From: Crossiella equi
GTDB taxonomy: Bacteria > Actinomycetota > Actinomycetes > Mycobacteriales > Pseudonocardiaceae
Assembly: GCF_017876755.1 (NCBI RefSeq)
Contig: NZ_JAGIOO010000001.1
Location: 7,735,786-7,799,785 of the forward strand
DNA: 64,000 bases
Direction of reading: 5' to 3'
Shown: piece by piece, positions 36,639 through 46,301 of the stretch
Layout: the number at the start of each line of letters is the position of its first letter
Numbering within the stretch: the first letter of the stretch is position 1
The notes under the pieces: generated by a model
The model's database searches: none
The model's input: only the letters and a program-made list of their open reading frames with translations
What the model was told of the DNA's origin: nothing
Made by a program: the position numbers and the translations under genes

Positions 36639-37739
36639 TCACCAGTCCCGCGCCGAGTCCAGGCCCTCGGCCAGGGCCTGCCGGGCCCAGTCCAGGTCGG
36701 TCATGGCGTGCACGGCCTCCAAGAGGTCCTCGCGCTCGACCGTCTCCACGAAATTCCACCGGGCGTCCATCCCGTTGAACGCCTCGGCGAACTCCGCGCC
36801 CAGCTCGGTCAGCCGCTCCGGGCCCGCCCCCGCCGCCAGGGCCTCCTGGACCGCCCGGCGCGTGGTCTTGTACTGGGCGAAGGCCTTCCGGTAGGCCACC
36901 GGCTTGACGTTGCCGTCCCAGGAGCGGAGCGGGTTGTCGCGGTTCTCGGCCACCCAGTCGGGGGAGCGGGCGCCCCGGACGCTGAGGTACGTGCCGTTGA
37001 CGTCCTCGGGCTTCCACAGCTTCCGCAGCGCGCTGGCGTACTCGGCCGGGACGCCGTCCACGGTCAGCCAGGCCAGGTGCGGCAGGTCGGCCGGGCTGGG
37101 CACGTCGGCCCCGGTCATGCCGAACACGTCGTACAGGCACAGCGTGCGCAGCCCGGTGAGGCGGCCCAGCGCCCCCGCGTTGACCAGGGTGGCCAGCTCG
37201 CCGTGCACGGTCAGGCTGGTCAGGCCGGGTAACAGCTCCGCCAGCACGGCGCAGTCCAGCTCGGCCGGGACGGTGAGCGAGAGCTCGCGCAGCGCCTCGT
37301 CCCGGGCTGTGGGCAGCTCCGGCGCCGCGTACCTCGCCGACGGGACGCGGGACACGCGCTCGCCCCGGTTGCCCGCGTCCCACTGGCGCTGGCCGTCCAG
37401 CCGCAGGCCCAGGGTCCACATCCCGGAGTAGCTGCGCGAGGGCTCGGTGACCAGCGGCGGCACGTTGCCCAGCACGCGGTGGCCCTTGGGCAGCACCCAG
37501 GTGTGCCAGCAGTGCTGCGGCTCGCCCTGCCAGCTGTGGTGCCCCAGGCGCAGCGGGACCAGCTCGCCGAGGTCGGCCAGGCTGTCCGGTTCCGGGCCCG
37601 ACCAGGTCAGCTCCAGCACCGCGGCCAGCCGCTGCCGCTCGTCCAGCGCGGTGACCTGGGCGGCCGTCCACTCCCCGAGGTGCCCGGAGTGGCCGACGAC
37701 GATGTCCCCCGGGCACAGCGGGCGGGGTGGCTTGCGCAT
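36639..37739 (-). CDS. Leucine-rich-segment protein, paralogue 1 of a tandem pair
   Basis: A 366-residue protein starting at ATG 37739 (MRKPPRPLCPGDIVVGHSG); the open frame extends to 37859, but the extra part includes a palindrome and is probably promoter. Same architecture as its neighbour: PGDIVVGHSGHLGEWTAAQV, leucine-rich centre (LTSLTVHGELATLV, LRTLCLYDVFGMTGADVP) and the ENRDNPLRSWDGN C-terminal domain. The pair arose by tandem duplication and has since diverged. A possible -35 (TTGACA, minus strand, 37866-37861) lies about 125 bp upstream. Function unknown. Confidence 0.7.
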   Translation of the reverse strand: MRKPPRPLCPGDIVVGHSGHLGEWTAAQVTALDERQRLAAVLELTWSGPEPDSLADLGELVPLRLGHHSWQGEPQHCWHTWVLPKGHRVLGNVPPLVTEPSRSYSGMWTLGLRLDGQRQWDAGNRGERVSRVPSARYAAPELPTARDEALRELSLTVPAELDCAVLAELLPGLTSLTVHGELATLVNAGALGRLTGLRTLCLYDVFGMTGADVPSPADLPHLAWLTVDGVPAEYASALRKLWKPEDVNGTYLSVRGARSPDWVAENRDNPLRSWDGNVKPVAYRKAFAQYKTTRRAVQEALAAGAGPERLTELGAEFAEAFNGMDARWNFVETVEREDLLEAVHAMTDLDWARQALAEGLDSARDW

Positions 37740-37769
37740 GCCCCCGAACCTAGCGACTGAGTCTGACAT

Positions 37770-37781
37770 TCCACAGTGGAC
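37770..37781. repeat. TCCACAGTGGAC palindrome, copy 3
   Basis: Exact 12-mer 30 bp upstream of the start of the leucine-rich-segment gene. Confidence 0.6.
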
Positions 37782-37954
37782 TGTGTGCAGACGATTGCAA
37801 CACGGTCGGATAACACCGGGTTTGCTCGACGATCGTAGGTAGGGCGAGCACTGCGTCACATGTCAATGTCTCTGTGTTACCACCAGGTTCCAGGGGTGTG
37901 GGGAGGTGGCGGCGGGCCGCGGGGGATCGGGGATCACACAAGGGGTAGGACGAG

Positions 37955-38434
37955 ATGCATGCACCTACAAGGGGTGTCGTTGTGGCGCAACAGACGGAGG
38001 CCGCGCGGGACGCGGTTGACGAGCCCGCGTGGCGACGATTGATCACACTGCACGGACGCATCGAGCACGAGCTGGCCAAGGTGCTGCAGCGGCGTTTCGG
38101 GCTCGGCCTGACCGAGTACCGCGCGCTGAGCAGGCTGGCCGAGGTGGACGGGTGCAGCCTGCGGATGCAGGTGCTCGCCGACGCCATCGGGCTCAACCAG
38201 AGCTCGGTGTCCCGGCTGGTCGCGCGGCTGGAGGAGGCCGGGCTGACCGTGCGCGACCCCTGCGAGAACGACCGGCGCGGGGTGTACTCGATGCTCACCG
38301 TCGAGGGGCGGGAACGGCAGGCGCTGGCCGAGCCCGTCTACCGGGATACGCTCAGGGCGGCCCTGGACCGGGCCGCGGCCGACCCCGACCTGGGGGCGGC
38401 CGTCAACGCCCTGCGGAGCGGGCTCGCCAGCTGA
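37955..38434 (+). CDS. MarR family transcriptional regulator
   Basis: A winged-helix regulator of 159 residues (or 150 if GTG 37982, preceded by AAGGGG, is the start). Core: GLTEYRALSRLAEVDGCSLR, then VLADAIGLNQSSVSRLVARL as recognition helix and DRRGVYSMLTVEGRE as the wing. The two candidate starts each follow an ACAAGGGGT direct repeat, about 30 bp apart. It precedes the MobA-like gene by 14 bp. Divergent from the leucine-rich-segment pair. Confidence 0.85.
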   Translation: MHAPTRGVVVAQQTEAARDAVDEPAWRRLITLHGRIEHELAKVLQRRFGLGLTEYRALSRLAEVDGCSLRMQVLADAIGLNQSSVSRLVARLEEAGLTVRDPCENDRRGVYSMLTVEGRERQALAEPVYRDTLRAALDRAAADPDLGAAVNALRSGLAS

Positions 38435-38448
38435 AGGGGACGACGGGC

Positions 38449-39042
38449 ATGGACGCCGTGGTGCTGGCCGGAGGCAGGGCGAGCCGGATGCGCGGTGCGG
38501 ACAAGCCCGGACTGGTCCTGGGCGGGCTCAGCCTGCTCGGCCACGCCCTGGCCGCCGTCGCCGGGGCGCGCCACGTGGTCGTCGTGGGTCCACGCCGGAC
38601 GGTGCCGGGGCCGGTGACCTGGACCAGGGAGGAACCGCCGGGATCGGGGCCACTGGCCGGACTGCGCGCCGGACTGGCCGCACTGGAGGACGGAACCGGG
38701 CAGGCCGCCGTGCCCGGTGTGTCCACAGTGGACGGGCTGGTGGCGGTGCTCGCCGCCGACCAGCCCGGGGTCACCGCCGCCACGGTGTCCCGCCTCCAAC
38801 GGGCGGTGACCGAGGGCGTGGCCGGTGCGGTGCTCCTGGCCGACGGGCACCGGCAGTGGCTGTCCGGGGTGTGGCGCGTGGCGGACCTGCGCGCGGCCAT
38901 GCCCGAACGGACCGAGGGCGTCCCGCTGCGGGCGCTGTTCGGGCGGCTGGCCGTGGCCGAGGTGCCCGCTCAGGGCGCGGAGGGCCGCGACGTGGACACC
39001 CCGGCCGACTGGGAGTCCTGGCGTTCGGTCACCGGCGGGTGA
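38449..39042 (+). CDS. MobA-like NTP transferase (molybdenum cofactor guanylyltransferase family)
   Basis: A 197-residue nucleotidyltransferase. It has the MobA signature near the N-terminus (VLAGGRASRMRGADKPGLVL), the acidic metal site in VLAADQPGV and a C-terminal DVDTPADWE, the pattern that closes the family. It would attach GMP to molybdopterin, though some homologues use other substrates. GAAGGGGAC sets the ATG. Its 3' end overlaps the convergent TetR gene by 73 bp. Confidence 0.8.
   Translation: MDAVVLAGGRASRMRGADKPGLVLGGLSLLGHALAAVAGARHVVVVGPRRTVPGPVTWTREEPPGSGPLAGLRAGLAALEDGTGQAAVPGVSTVDGLVAVLAADQPGVTAATVSRLQRAVTEGVAGAVLLADGHRQWLSGVWRVADLRAAMPERTEGVPLRALFGRLAVAEVPAQGAEGRDVDTPADWESWRSVTGG
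38722..38733. repeat. TCCACAGTGGAC palindrome, copy 4
   Basis: Exact 12-mer (13-mer palindrome GTCCACAGTGGAC from 38721) inside the MobA-like gene, encoding Ser-Thr-Val-Asp. Confidence 0.6.
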
Positions 39043-39629
39043 CGCGGCGCGGAGCCCAGCACTGACTCGTACACGCGCTCGATCAGCAGTGCGGGCCGGT
39101 AGTCCGGCCGCCCCAGCACCCACGGCATCAGCATGCTCAGCTGCAGGCCGCGCAGGAAGATCGCGATCACGTCCAGGGTCTCGCGGTCCTCGGGCAGCGA
39201 GTTCGCCCGGTGGTTGGCGGCCATCTGGCTGGTGACCACCTCGTTCAGCTCGTGCAGCACCGGGCGCAGCCCCGGGCGGCGCACCGCCTCCAGGGACAGC
39301 TCGGTCAGCGCCAGGTTGTACGTGCGCGCCCAGCCCTCGCCGCCGGAGAGCATCGTGGCGATCGCCTCCGAGGCGCCCTCGGGGTCGGCCAGCCGCTCCG
39401 GGAAGCCCTCGATCGTGCCCAGGATCTCCCAGTGCCGCTCCACGATCCGCGCGGACACCCCCGCCCACAGCGCGTCCCGGGTGCGGAAGTAGTTCGACGC
39501 CGTACCGGTGGGCACCCCGGCCTCGCGGTCCACCGCCCGGTGGGTCAGGCCGTGTCCGCCGTCGCGGGCCAGGATCTCGATCGCCGCGTCCGCGAGGGCC
39601 CGCTTGCGCTGCTCGTTCTGGGGTGGCAC
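38970..39629 (-). CDS. TetR family transcriptional regulator
   Basis: A 219-residue repressor if read from GTG 39629 (MPPQNEQRKRALADAAIEIL); GTG 39647 and GTG 39659 are possible longer starts. Helix-turn-helix HGLTHRAVDREAGVPTGTAS, then YFRTRDALW. It is divergent from a cytochrome P450 gene, with a 42-bp palindrome between them, and should repress both. The C-terminus runs 73 bp into the convergent MobA-like gene, so one of the two 3' ends may have been extended. Confidence 0.85.
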   Translation of the reverse strand: MPPQNEQRKRALADAAIEILARDGGHGLTHRAVDREAGVPTGTASNYFRTRDALWAGVSARIVERHWEILGTIEGFPERLADPEGASEAIATMLSGGEGWARTYNLALTELSLEAVRRPGLRPVLHELNEVVTSQMAANHRANSLPEDRETLDVIAIFLRGLQLSMLMPWVLGRPDYRPALLIERVYESVLGSAPRHPPVTERQDSQSAGVSTSRPSAP

Positions 39630-39650
39630 CGGGACAGTCTGCCGCACCGA

Positions 39651-39692
39651 CCCATTCACTGCTACCGTAGTACTACCATCGTAGTGAATGGG
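39651..39692. promoter_or_regulatory. TetR operator, 42-bp palindrome
   Basis: CCCATTCACT (39651-39660) is perfectly inverted at 39683-39692, and the centre GTAGTACTAC (39667-39676) is itself a palindrome. It lies between the divergent TetR and P450 genes and ends 7 bp before the P450 start at 39700. Confidence 0.8.
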
Positions 39693-39699
39693 GGACGGA

Positions 39700-40893
39700 A
39701 TGGACCCGCTCAAGGACCTCAACGCGGCCGTCACGGCCATCACCGAGCCGCGGCCGCCCACGCTGGTGTGGCGCACCGGCGAGCGGCAGCAGTGGGTGGT
39801 GAGCAGGCACGAGGACGTGGTCGCCGTGCTCGCCGCGCCGCAGGCCACCGTGCGCATCACGCCCACCGAGGAGCTGATGGCCGCCCCGGGCCCGTTCGTC
39901 GAGGCGATCATGGCCATCGGCGCGCTGGTCGGCGGCTCGATGCTGCACCAGGACCCGCCGGAGCACACCCGGCTGCGCAAGCTCGTGGTGCGCGCCTTCA
40001 GCGCCCGCCGGGTGGACGCGCTGCGCCCGCGCGTCCAGGAGATCACCGACGCGCTGCTGGACGAGCTGGCCCGGCGGCCCGGCCCGGTGGACCTGGTCGA
40101 GCACTTCGCCTTCGAGCTGCCCATCACCGTCATCTGCGAGCTGGTCGGGGCGCCGGTGCGGGACCGCAAGCTCTTCCGCGACTGGTCCCACGCCATGACC
40201 ACGCTGTTCGTCGACCTCGACAACGCCCCGACCTACGTCGCGCTGCTCAAGCAGATGGGGGAGTACCTGCGCGAGCTGGTCGAGACCAAACGCGCGGAGG
40301 CCGCCCCGGACCTGCTCGGCGACCTGGCCGCGGTGGAGGTCGACGGGGAGCGGCTGACCACCGAGGAGATGGTGGCCATGGCGGCGCTGCTGATCTTCGC
40401 CGGGCACGAGACCACCACCAACCTCATCGCGCTCGGCCTGCGCTCGCTGTTCACCTTCCCCGACCAGCTCGACCTGCTGCGCGCCCGGCCCGAGCTGGTC
40501 CCGGGGGCCGTGGACGAGCTGCTGCGGTACGAGGGCCCGATCACCCCGGGCGTGAACCGGGGGGTCACGCAGGACCTGGCGGTCGGCGGCACGGTGATCC
40601 CGGCGGGCAGTTCGGTGTTCTGCGCGGTCGCGCTGGCCAACCACGACGCGGCGGTCTTCCCCGACCCGAAGCGCCTGGACGTGACGCGGGCCGACGCCAG
40701 CAGGCACCTCGGGTTCGGGCACGGCATCCACTTCTGCCTGGGCGCGCGCCTGGCCCGGCTGGAGGGCGAGATCGCGCTCGGCTCGATCCTGCGGCGCTTC
40801 CCGGAGATGGCGCTCGCGGTACCCCTGGACCGGCTGGAGCTGCGGGTCAGCGGCCTCCGTGCGCTGGTCGACCTGCCGGTCCACCTCAGCTGA
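39700..40893 (+). CDS. Cytochrome P450
   Basis: A 397-residue soluble bacterial P450. I-helix AGHETTTN, K-helix DELLRYEGP and the heme loop FGHGIHFCLGARLARLE with Cys346 as iron ligand. ATG 39700 is preferred over 39688 because GGGGGACGGA precedes it and the earlier ATG lies within the operator. No ferredoxin or reductase gene is adjacent. Probably induced by a small molecule sensed by the divergent TetR; the substrate is unknown. Confidence 0.92.
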   Translation: MDPLKDLNAAVTAITEPRPPTLVWRTGERQQWVVSRHEDVVAVLAAPQATVRITPTEELMAAPGPFVEAIMAIGALVGGSMLHQDPPEHTRLRKLVVRAFSARRVDALRPRVQEITDALLDELARRPGPVDLVEHFAFELPITVICELVGAPVRDRKLFRDWSHAMTTLFVDLDNAPTYVALLKQMGEYLRELVETKRAEAAPDLLGDLAAVEVDGERLTTEEMVAMAALLIFAGHETTTNLIALGLRSLFTFPDQLDLLRARPELVPGAVDELLRYEGPITPGVNRGVTQDLAVGGTVIPAGSSVFCAVALANHDAAVFPDPKRLDVTRADASRHLGFGHGIHFCLGARLARLEGEIALGSILRRFPEMALAVPLDRLELRVSGLRALVDLPVHLS

Positions 40894-40927
40894 TCTTCAC
40901 AGGGGTCATACCGGCGGCGGGGTTTGC

Positions 40928-40962
40928 TGTGACCGGCACGATGGGGGTCGTGCCGGTTCACA
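40928..40962. promoter_or_regulatory. 14-bp inverted repeat between P450 and moxR
   Basis: TGTGACCGGCACGA and TCGTGCCGGTTCACA pair over 14 bp with one bulged T. It may end the P450 transcript or be an operator or leader hairpin of the moxR operon, whose ribosome site CAGGAGG follows 11 bp later. Confidence 0.5.
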
Positions 40963-40987
40963 GTCGCTAGTTTCAGGAGGTTCGCCA

Positions 40988-42072
<1,085 letters not shown>

Positions 42073-42076
<4 letters not shown>

Positions 42077-43032
42077 CCGCTCCCGAGACCCCGGCGGGCC
42101 CCTCGGCCACCCGCCCGTCCTGGGCCCCGCCCGCGCTGGACGAGGCGCGGCTGGACGTCGCCCTGCGCACCCTGGAGCTCACCGTCCGGCGCCGCCTGGA
42201 CGGCCTGCTCCAGGGCAACCACCTGGGCCTGGTGCCCGGGCCCGGCACCGAGCCGGGGGAGGCGCGGTCCTACCAGCCCGGTGACGACGTGCGGCGCATG
42301 GACTGGTCGGTCACCGCCCGCACCACCGTGCCGCACATCCGGGAGACCGTCGCCGACCGCGAGCTGGAGACCTGGGTCGTGGTCGACCTCTCGCCCAGCC
42401 TGGACTTCGGCACCGCCGCGTGCGAGAAGCGCGAGCTGGCGGTGGCCGCGGTCTCGGCCGTCACCCACCTCACCGGCGGCGGCGGCAACCGGATCGGCGC
42501 GATCGTCTCCACCGGCGAGCACACCGAGCGCGTCCCGGCCCGCGGCGGCCAGGCGCACGCCACCGGGCTGCTGCGCCGCGTGGCCACCACCAAGCGCGCC
42601 CCCGACGGCACCCGCGGCGACCTGGCCGCGGCCCTGGAACAGCTCCGCCGCCCCCCGCGCCGCCGGGGCCTGGCGGTGGTGATCTCGGACTTCCTGGGGC
42701 CGCTGACATGGGAGCGCCCGCTGCGCGCCCTGTCCGCCCGGCACGACCTGCTGGCCATCGAGGTGCTCGACCCCCGCGACGTGGAGCTGCCGGACGTGGG
42801 CACCGTGGTGCTCTCCGACCCGGAGAGCGGGAAGCAGCGCGAGGTGCACACCACCCCGTTGCTGCGCAAGGAGTTCGCCGCCGCGGCGGCCCAGCACCGC
42901 GACCAGGTCGCGGGCGTGCTGCGCGGAGCCGGTGCCGGGCACCTGGTCCTGCGCACGGACTCGGACTGGGTGGCCGACACGGTGCGGTTCGTCGTCGCGC
43001 GCAAGCGCCGCTGGTCGGGGGGTGTCGCCTGA
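42073..43032 (+). CDS. DUF58 domain protein, MoxR partner
   Basis: A 319-residue protein starting in the moxR stop (GTGA). The DUF58 core is clear: EARSYQPGDDVRRMDWSVTA followed by RETVADRELETWVVVDLSPS and ISDFLGPLTWERPL. DUF58 proteins contain a VWA-like fold and are nearly always coupled to MoxR. No membrane segment. The stop and the next start share one base (TGATG). Confidence 0.92.
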
Positions 43033-44003
43033 TGTTCGACCTGAGCCTGCGCGGGTTCACCGCCCCGTGGTGGTTCCTGCTGCTGCTGGCCGTGGTGGCC
43101 CTGGTCGCGGTGTACCTGCTCGCGCAGCGCCGCCGCCGCCGCTATGTCATGCGCTTCACCAACCTCGAGCTGCTCGAGAAGGTCATCCCGAAGCGCCAGA
43201 ACTGGGTGCGCCACGTGCCCCCGGCCCTGCTCGCGGTGGCCCTGCTGCTGCTCACCGTCGCCCTGACCGGCCCGACCTCCGAACAGCGCGTGCCCCGCAA
43301 CCGGGCCACGGTCATGCTGGTCATCGACGTGTCGCTGTCCATGCAGGCCACCGACATCAAGCCGACCCGCCTGGAAGCGGCCAAGAAGAGCGCCAAGTCC
43401 TTCACCGAGGGCCTGACCCGGGGCGTGAACCTGGGCCTGATCTCCTTCGCCGGGTCCGCGGTGGTGCTGGTGTCGCCGACGGTGGACCGCAAACCGGTCT
43501 CCGAGGCCATCGACACGCTCAAGCTGGGCCCGGCCACGGCCACCGGCGACGCGCTGAACGCCGCGATGGCCACCATCGAGTCCTTCGGCCGCCTGATCAC
43601 CGGCGCGGACGGCCCGCCGCCCTCGCGCATCGTGCTGATGACCGACGGCAAGAAGACCGTCGGAGCCGAACCGGTCGAGGTCGCCGAACGCGCGGGCAAG
43701 GCCAAGATCCCGATCTCGGCCATCGCCTTCGGCACCGACTACGGCCAGATCGAGGCCGAGGGCAGGCTCACGCCGGTGCCCGCCGACGTGGCGACCATGA
43801 AGGAGATCGCCGAGATCAGCGGCGGCGACTTCCACCGCGCGGACACCGCCGAACAGCTCCAGCAGGTCTACGACACGCTGGGCGAGCAGATCGGGTACGA
43901 GACCAAGGAGACCGACGCGAGCCGCCCGTGGCTGGCACTGGGCACGCTGTCACTGATCGTGGCGGCCGGGGTGTCCCTGCTGGTCGGGCAGCGGCTGCCG
44001 TAG
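43032..44003 (+). CDS. VWA-domain membrane protein
   Basis: A 323-residue protein anchored by two N-terminal helices (PWWFLLLLAVVALVAVYLLA and PPALLAVALLLLTVALTG) and one C-terminal helix, with a VWA domain between. The metal-binding motif is intact as VMLVIDVSLSMQA (DxSxS) with later MTDGKKTVG. It is the third member of the MoxR-DUF58-VWA system, presumably assembling or activating cell-envelope proteins. In mycobacteria fabG-inhA follows soon after; here 18.7 kb of other genes intervene. Confidence 0.92.
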   Translation: MFDLSLRGFTAPWWFLLLLAVVALVAVYLLAQRRRRRYVMRFTNLELLEKVIPKRQNWVRHVPPALLAVALLLLTVALTGPTSEQRVPRNRATVMLVIDVSLSMQATDIKPTRLEAAKKSAKSFTEGLTRGVNLGLISFAGSAVVLVSPTVDRKPVSEAIDTLKLGPATATGDALNAAMATIESFGRLITGADGPPPSRIVLMTDGKKTVGAEPVEVAERAGKAKIPISAIAFGTDYGQIEAEGRLTPVPADVATMKEIAEISGGDFHRADTAEQLQQVYDTLGEQIGYETKETDASRPWLALGTLSLIVAAGVSLLVGQRLP

Positions 44004-44015
44004 GGCGGCCGGGGG

Positions 44016-44429
44016 TCATCCCGGTTCGCCGCTGAACCGGGCGCGGGACTGGGCGATCTCCCCCTGGTGGGCGAGCGCCCAGTCCGCCAGCGCCGACAGC
44101 GGCCGCAGCAGCGACTCCCCGAGCGGCGTGAGCCCGTACTCCACGCTCGGCGGCACCGTGGGGTACACCTCCCGCGTCACCAGCCCGTCCTCCTCCAGGG
44201 TGCGCAGCGTGCGGGTGAGCATGCGCTGGCTGATGCCCTCCACCGCGCGGTGCAGCTCGTTGAACCGGTGCTTGCGCCCGCCCAGCAGGGCCAGGACGAG
44301 CACCGTCCACTTGTCGCCCACCCGGCGAAGCACGTCGCCGACCGGGCAGAGCTCGTGCTCGCCCACCGGCACCGGGCGGGGCAGCTCCACCGCGAGCATG
44401 GAGGGCACATCGGTGTGCGTACCTGACAT
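44016..44429 (-). CDS. HxlR family transcriptional regulator
   Basis: A 137-residue winged-helix regulator of the HxlR type: CPVGDVLRRVGDKWTVLVLA, then HRFNELHRAVEGISQRMLTR and VEYGLTPLGESLLRPL. The N-terminal cysteine (CPVGD) is the one used for redox or electrophile sensing in several HxlR proteins. It is divergent from an SDR gene with 47 bp between starts and probably controls it. Converges on the VWA gene with a 12-bp gap. Confidence 0.88.
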   Translation of the reverse strand: MSGTHTDVPSMLAVELPRPVPVGEHELCPVGDVLRRVGDKWTVLVLALLGGRKHRFNELHRAVEGISQRMLTRTLRTLEEDGLVTREVYPTVPPSVEYGLTPLGESLLRPLSALADWALAHQGEIAQSRARFSGEPG

Positions 44430-44476
44430 GAGAGTGCCTTCTTCCGTGCGCCGGTCCGGTCTTCGACAGTAGACGC

Positions 44477-45292
44477 ATGGGGACCAAGACCATCGTCATC
44501 AGCGGCGGCACCAGCGGCATGGGCCGGGCCACCGCCCTGGCCCGCCTGCGGCGCGGCGACCGCGTGCACGTCATCGGCAGCGACCCGGCCAAGGGCCGTG
44601 CCCTGGAGGCCGAGGCGAACAGCTCCCGGCTGACTTTCCTGCACGCCGATCTCACCTCGGTCGAGGCGAACCGGCGCGTGCTGGCCCAGCTGCCCGGCAC
44701 CGTGGACGCCCTGCTGCTGTTCGCCAACCGCGTCAGCCCGCACCGCCGCGAGACCGCCGAGGGCCTGGAGCAGACCTTCGCGCTCTACTACCTCAGCCGC
44801 TACCTGCTCGCCCGCGGCCTGGCGCCCGCGCTGGACCGCGCGCCGGACCCGGTCATCGTCAGCGTCGCCGGGGTCGGGACCACCGCCGGGGCGATCCAGT
44901 GGGAGGACCTCCAGCTGACCCGCGGGTACGGACTGGTCCGCGCCCAGCTCCAGGCGGGCCGGGCCAACGACCTGCTCGGGGTGGCCTTCGCCGAGGAGCG
45001 GGTCAGCCGCGCCCGCTTCGTCCTGTACCACCCGGGTTTCACCCGCAGCGGCGACCACTCGCCGCTCAACCCGGTGCTGCGCGCCCTGCTCAAGCTCACC
45101 GCCCTGGCCGCGCGGCCGGTGGCCAAGGCGGTCGAACCGATCCACGGCTTCATCGACAGCCCGCCCCGGTCACCGCTGGCCGCGGTCGACCGGGGCAAGA
45201 CCCTCGACCTGTCCCTGCCCACCCTCGACCCGGCCACCGCGCGGCGGCTGGCCGAGGTGACCGGGGAACTGCTCAGCGGCAGGTCCAGGTGA
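44477..45292 (+). CDS. Short-chain dehydrogenase/reductase family protein
   Basis: A 271-residue Rossmann-fold protein with the nucleotide loop VISGGTSGMGRATALAR. The usual catalytic YxxxK is not present at the expected place (the region reads QLTRGYGLVRAQLQAGRAND), so it may be an atypical SDR. It is divergent from HxlR, a pairing typical of inducible quinone or aldehyde reductases. The 3' end overlaps the convergent secreted-protein gene by 20 bp. Confidence 0.75.
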   Translation: MGTKTIVISGGTSGMGRATALARLRRGDRVHVIGSDPAKGRALEAEANSSRLTFLHADLTSVEANRRVLAQLPGTVDALLLFANRVSPHRRETAEGLEQTFALYYLSRYLLARGLAPALDRAPDPVIVSVAGVGTTAGAIQWEDLQLTRGYGLVRAQLQAGRANDLLGVAFAEERVSRARFVLYHPGFTRSGDHSPLNPVLRALLKLTALAARPVAKAVEPIHGFIDSPPRSPLAAVDRGKTLDLSLPTLDPATARRLAEVTGELLSGRSR

Positions 45293-46238
45293 CCGGCTTG
45301 CCGCCCGCCGCGCCCAGCACGGTGCCGTCGTCGGCGACCGAGCCCAGCACGGTGCCCGCGCCGAGCTTGCGCACCACCCCGTCCGCGCCCCGGACCGCGG
45401 CCTGGCCGTCCAGGTGGCCGCCGACCACGCCGGAGCGGTTCACCCACACCGCGTCGAAGCCGGTGGGCAGCAGCTGCGGCACGCCCCTCGGGCTCCACAG
45501 CACGGAGCGGCGCGGGCCCGAGGACGCGGTGCCCTCCTTGCCGATGACCCAGTTCCCGCCGACCGCGGTCGCCCACGAGTCGGTCGCGCCCCGGGGCAGG
45601 GCCAGCAGGGTCTCCTTGCCGCCCAGGAACTTCGCCGCCCGGGTGTGGCCGTCGCGGGTGTCCCAGTCCACGACCAGGCTGAGGTCGTCGGCGATCCCGC
45701 CCAGGCCGGTGAACCGGTCGGCGTGCACCAGCGCCTCGGTCGGGCGGGTCGAGCCCGCGGCCCAGACCAGGAAGCGCAGCCGGTCCTGCGCGTAGGCCAG
45801 CCCGGCGATGTCGCCGCGCTGGTTGACGCCCTTGACGTTGACGCTGGTCACGCCGTCCGGCAGCGCCAGGTAGGACAGGACCCCGTCCTTGACGGTGACC
45901 GGGTGCAGCGGCGCGTCGGTGTTGGCGATGCCGATCGAGCCCGCGGCCCGGCCGGTGCCGTCCGCGCCGCGCAGCCACACCAGGTTCAGCGTCGGCGGCA
46001 GTGGCGTGGCGGTCTGCTCGCCGTCGCGCCAGTGCAGCAGGCGGCCGCTGGCGACGTCATCCCACGCGCCCAGCACCTCGCCGGGGGTGGGCTTGAGCAG
46101 CGCGGTGCCGCCGCCGACCCCACCCGGCGGCAGCGCGGTCGGCGTGCACCCGCGTGGTGCCGCCACACCCACCCCGGTGAGGAAGGTGGCGGCCAGCGCG
46201 CTCGCCGCCGCCACCGCGGCCCATGTCCGCACCCCCAT
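45273..46238 (-). CDS. Secreted protein of unknown function, probable beta-propeller
   Basis: A 321-residue protein with a signal peptide (WAAVAAASALAATFLTGVGVA, cleavage near AAP) and then repeated short beta-rich units with recurring GVNQRGDIAG, GIADDLSLVVDW and VNRSGVVGGH segments, as in extracellular HAF-repeat or propeller proteins. Two cysteines (CTP near the N-terminus and the penultimate CR) could form a disulfide closing the propeller. No enzymatic motif. Confidence 0.7.
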   Translation of the reverse strand: MGVRTWAAVAAASALAATFLTGVGVAAPRGCTPTALPPGGVGGGTALLKPTPGEVLGAWDDVASGRLLHWRDGEQTATPLPPTLNLVWLRGADGTGRAAGSIGIANTDAPLHPVTVKDGVLSYLALPDGVTSVNVKGVNQRGDIAGLAYAQDRLRFLVWAAGSTRPTEALVHADRFTGLGGIADDLSLVVDWDTRDGHTRAAKFLGGKETLLALPRGATDSWATAVGGNWVIGKEGTASSGPRRSVLWSPRGVPQLLPTGFDAVWVNRSGVVGGHLDGQAAVRGADGVVRKLGAGTVLGSVADDGTVLGAAGGKPVTWTCR

Positions 46239-46301
46239 GTCGATCCCCCTGTACCCCCGTGAAAAGGCCCGGTCGCTCCGGGCCCTGCCACTTGTACCGG
46301 G

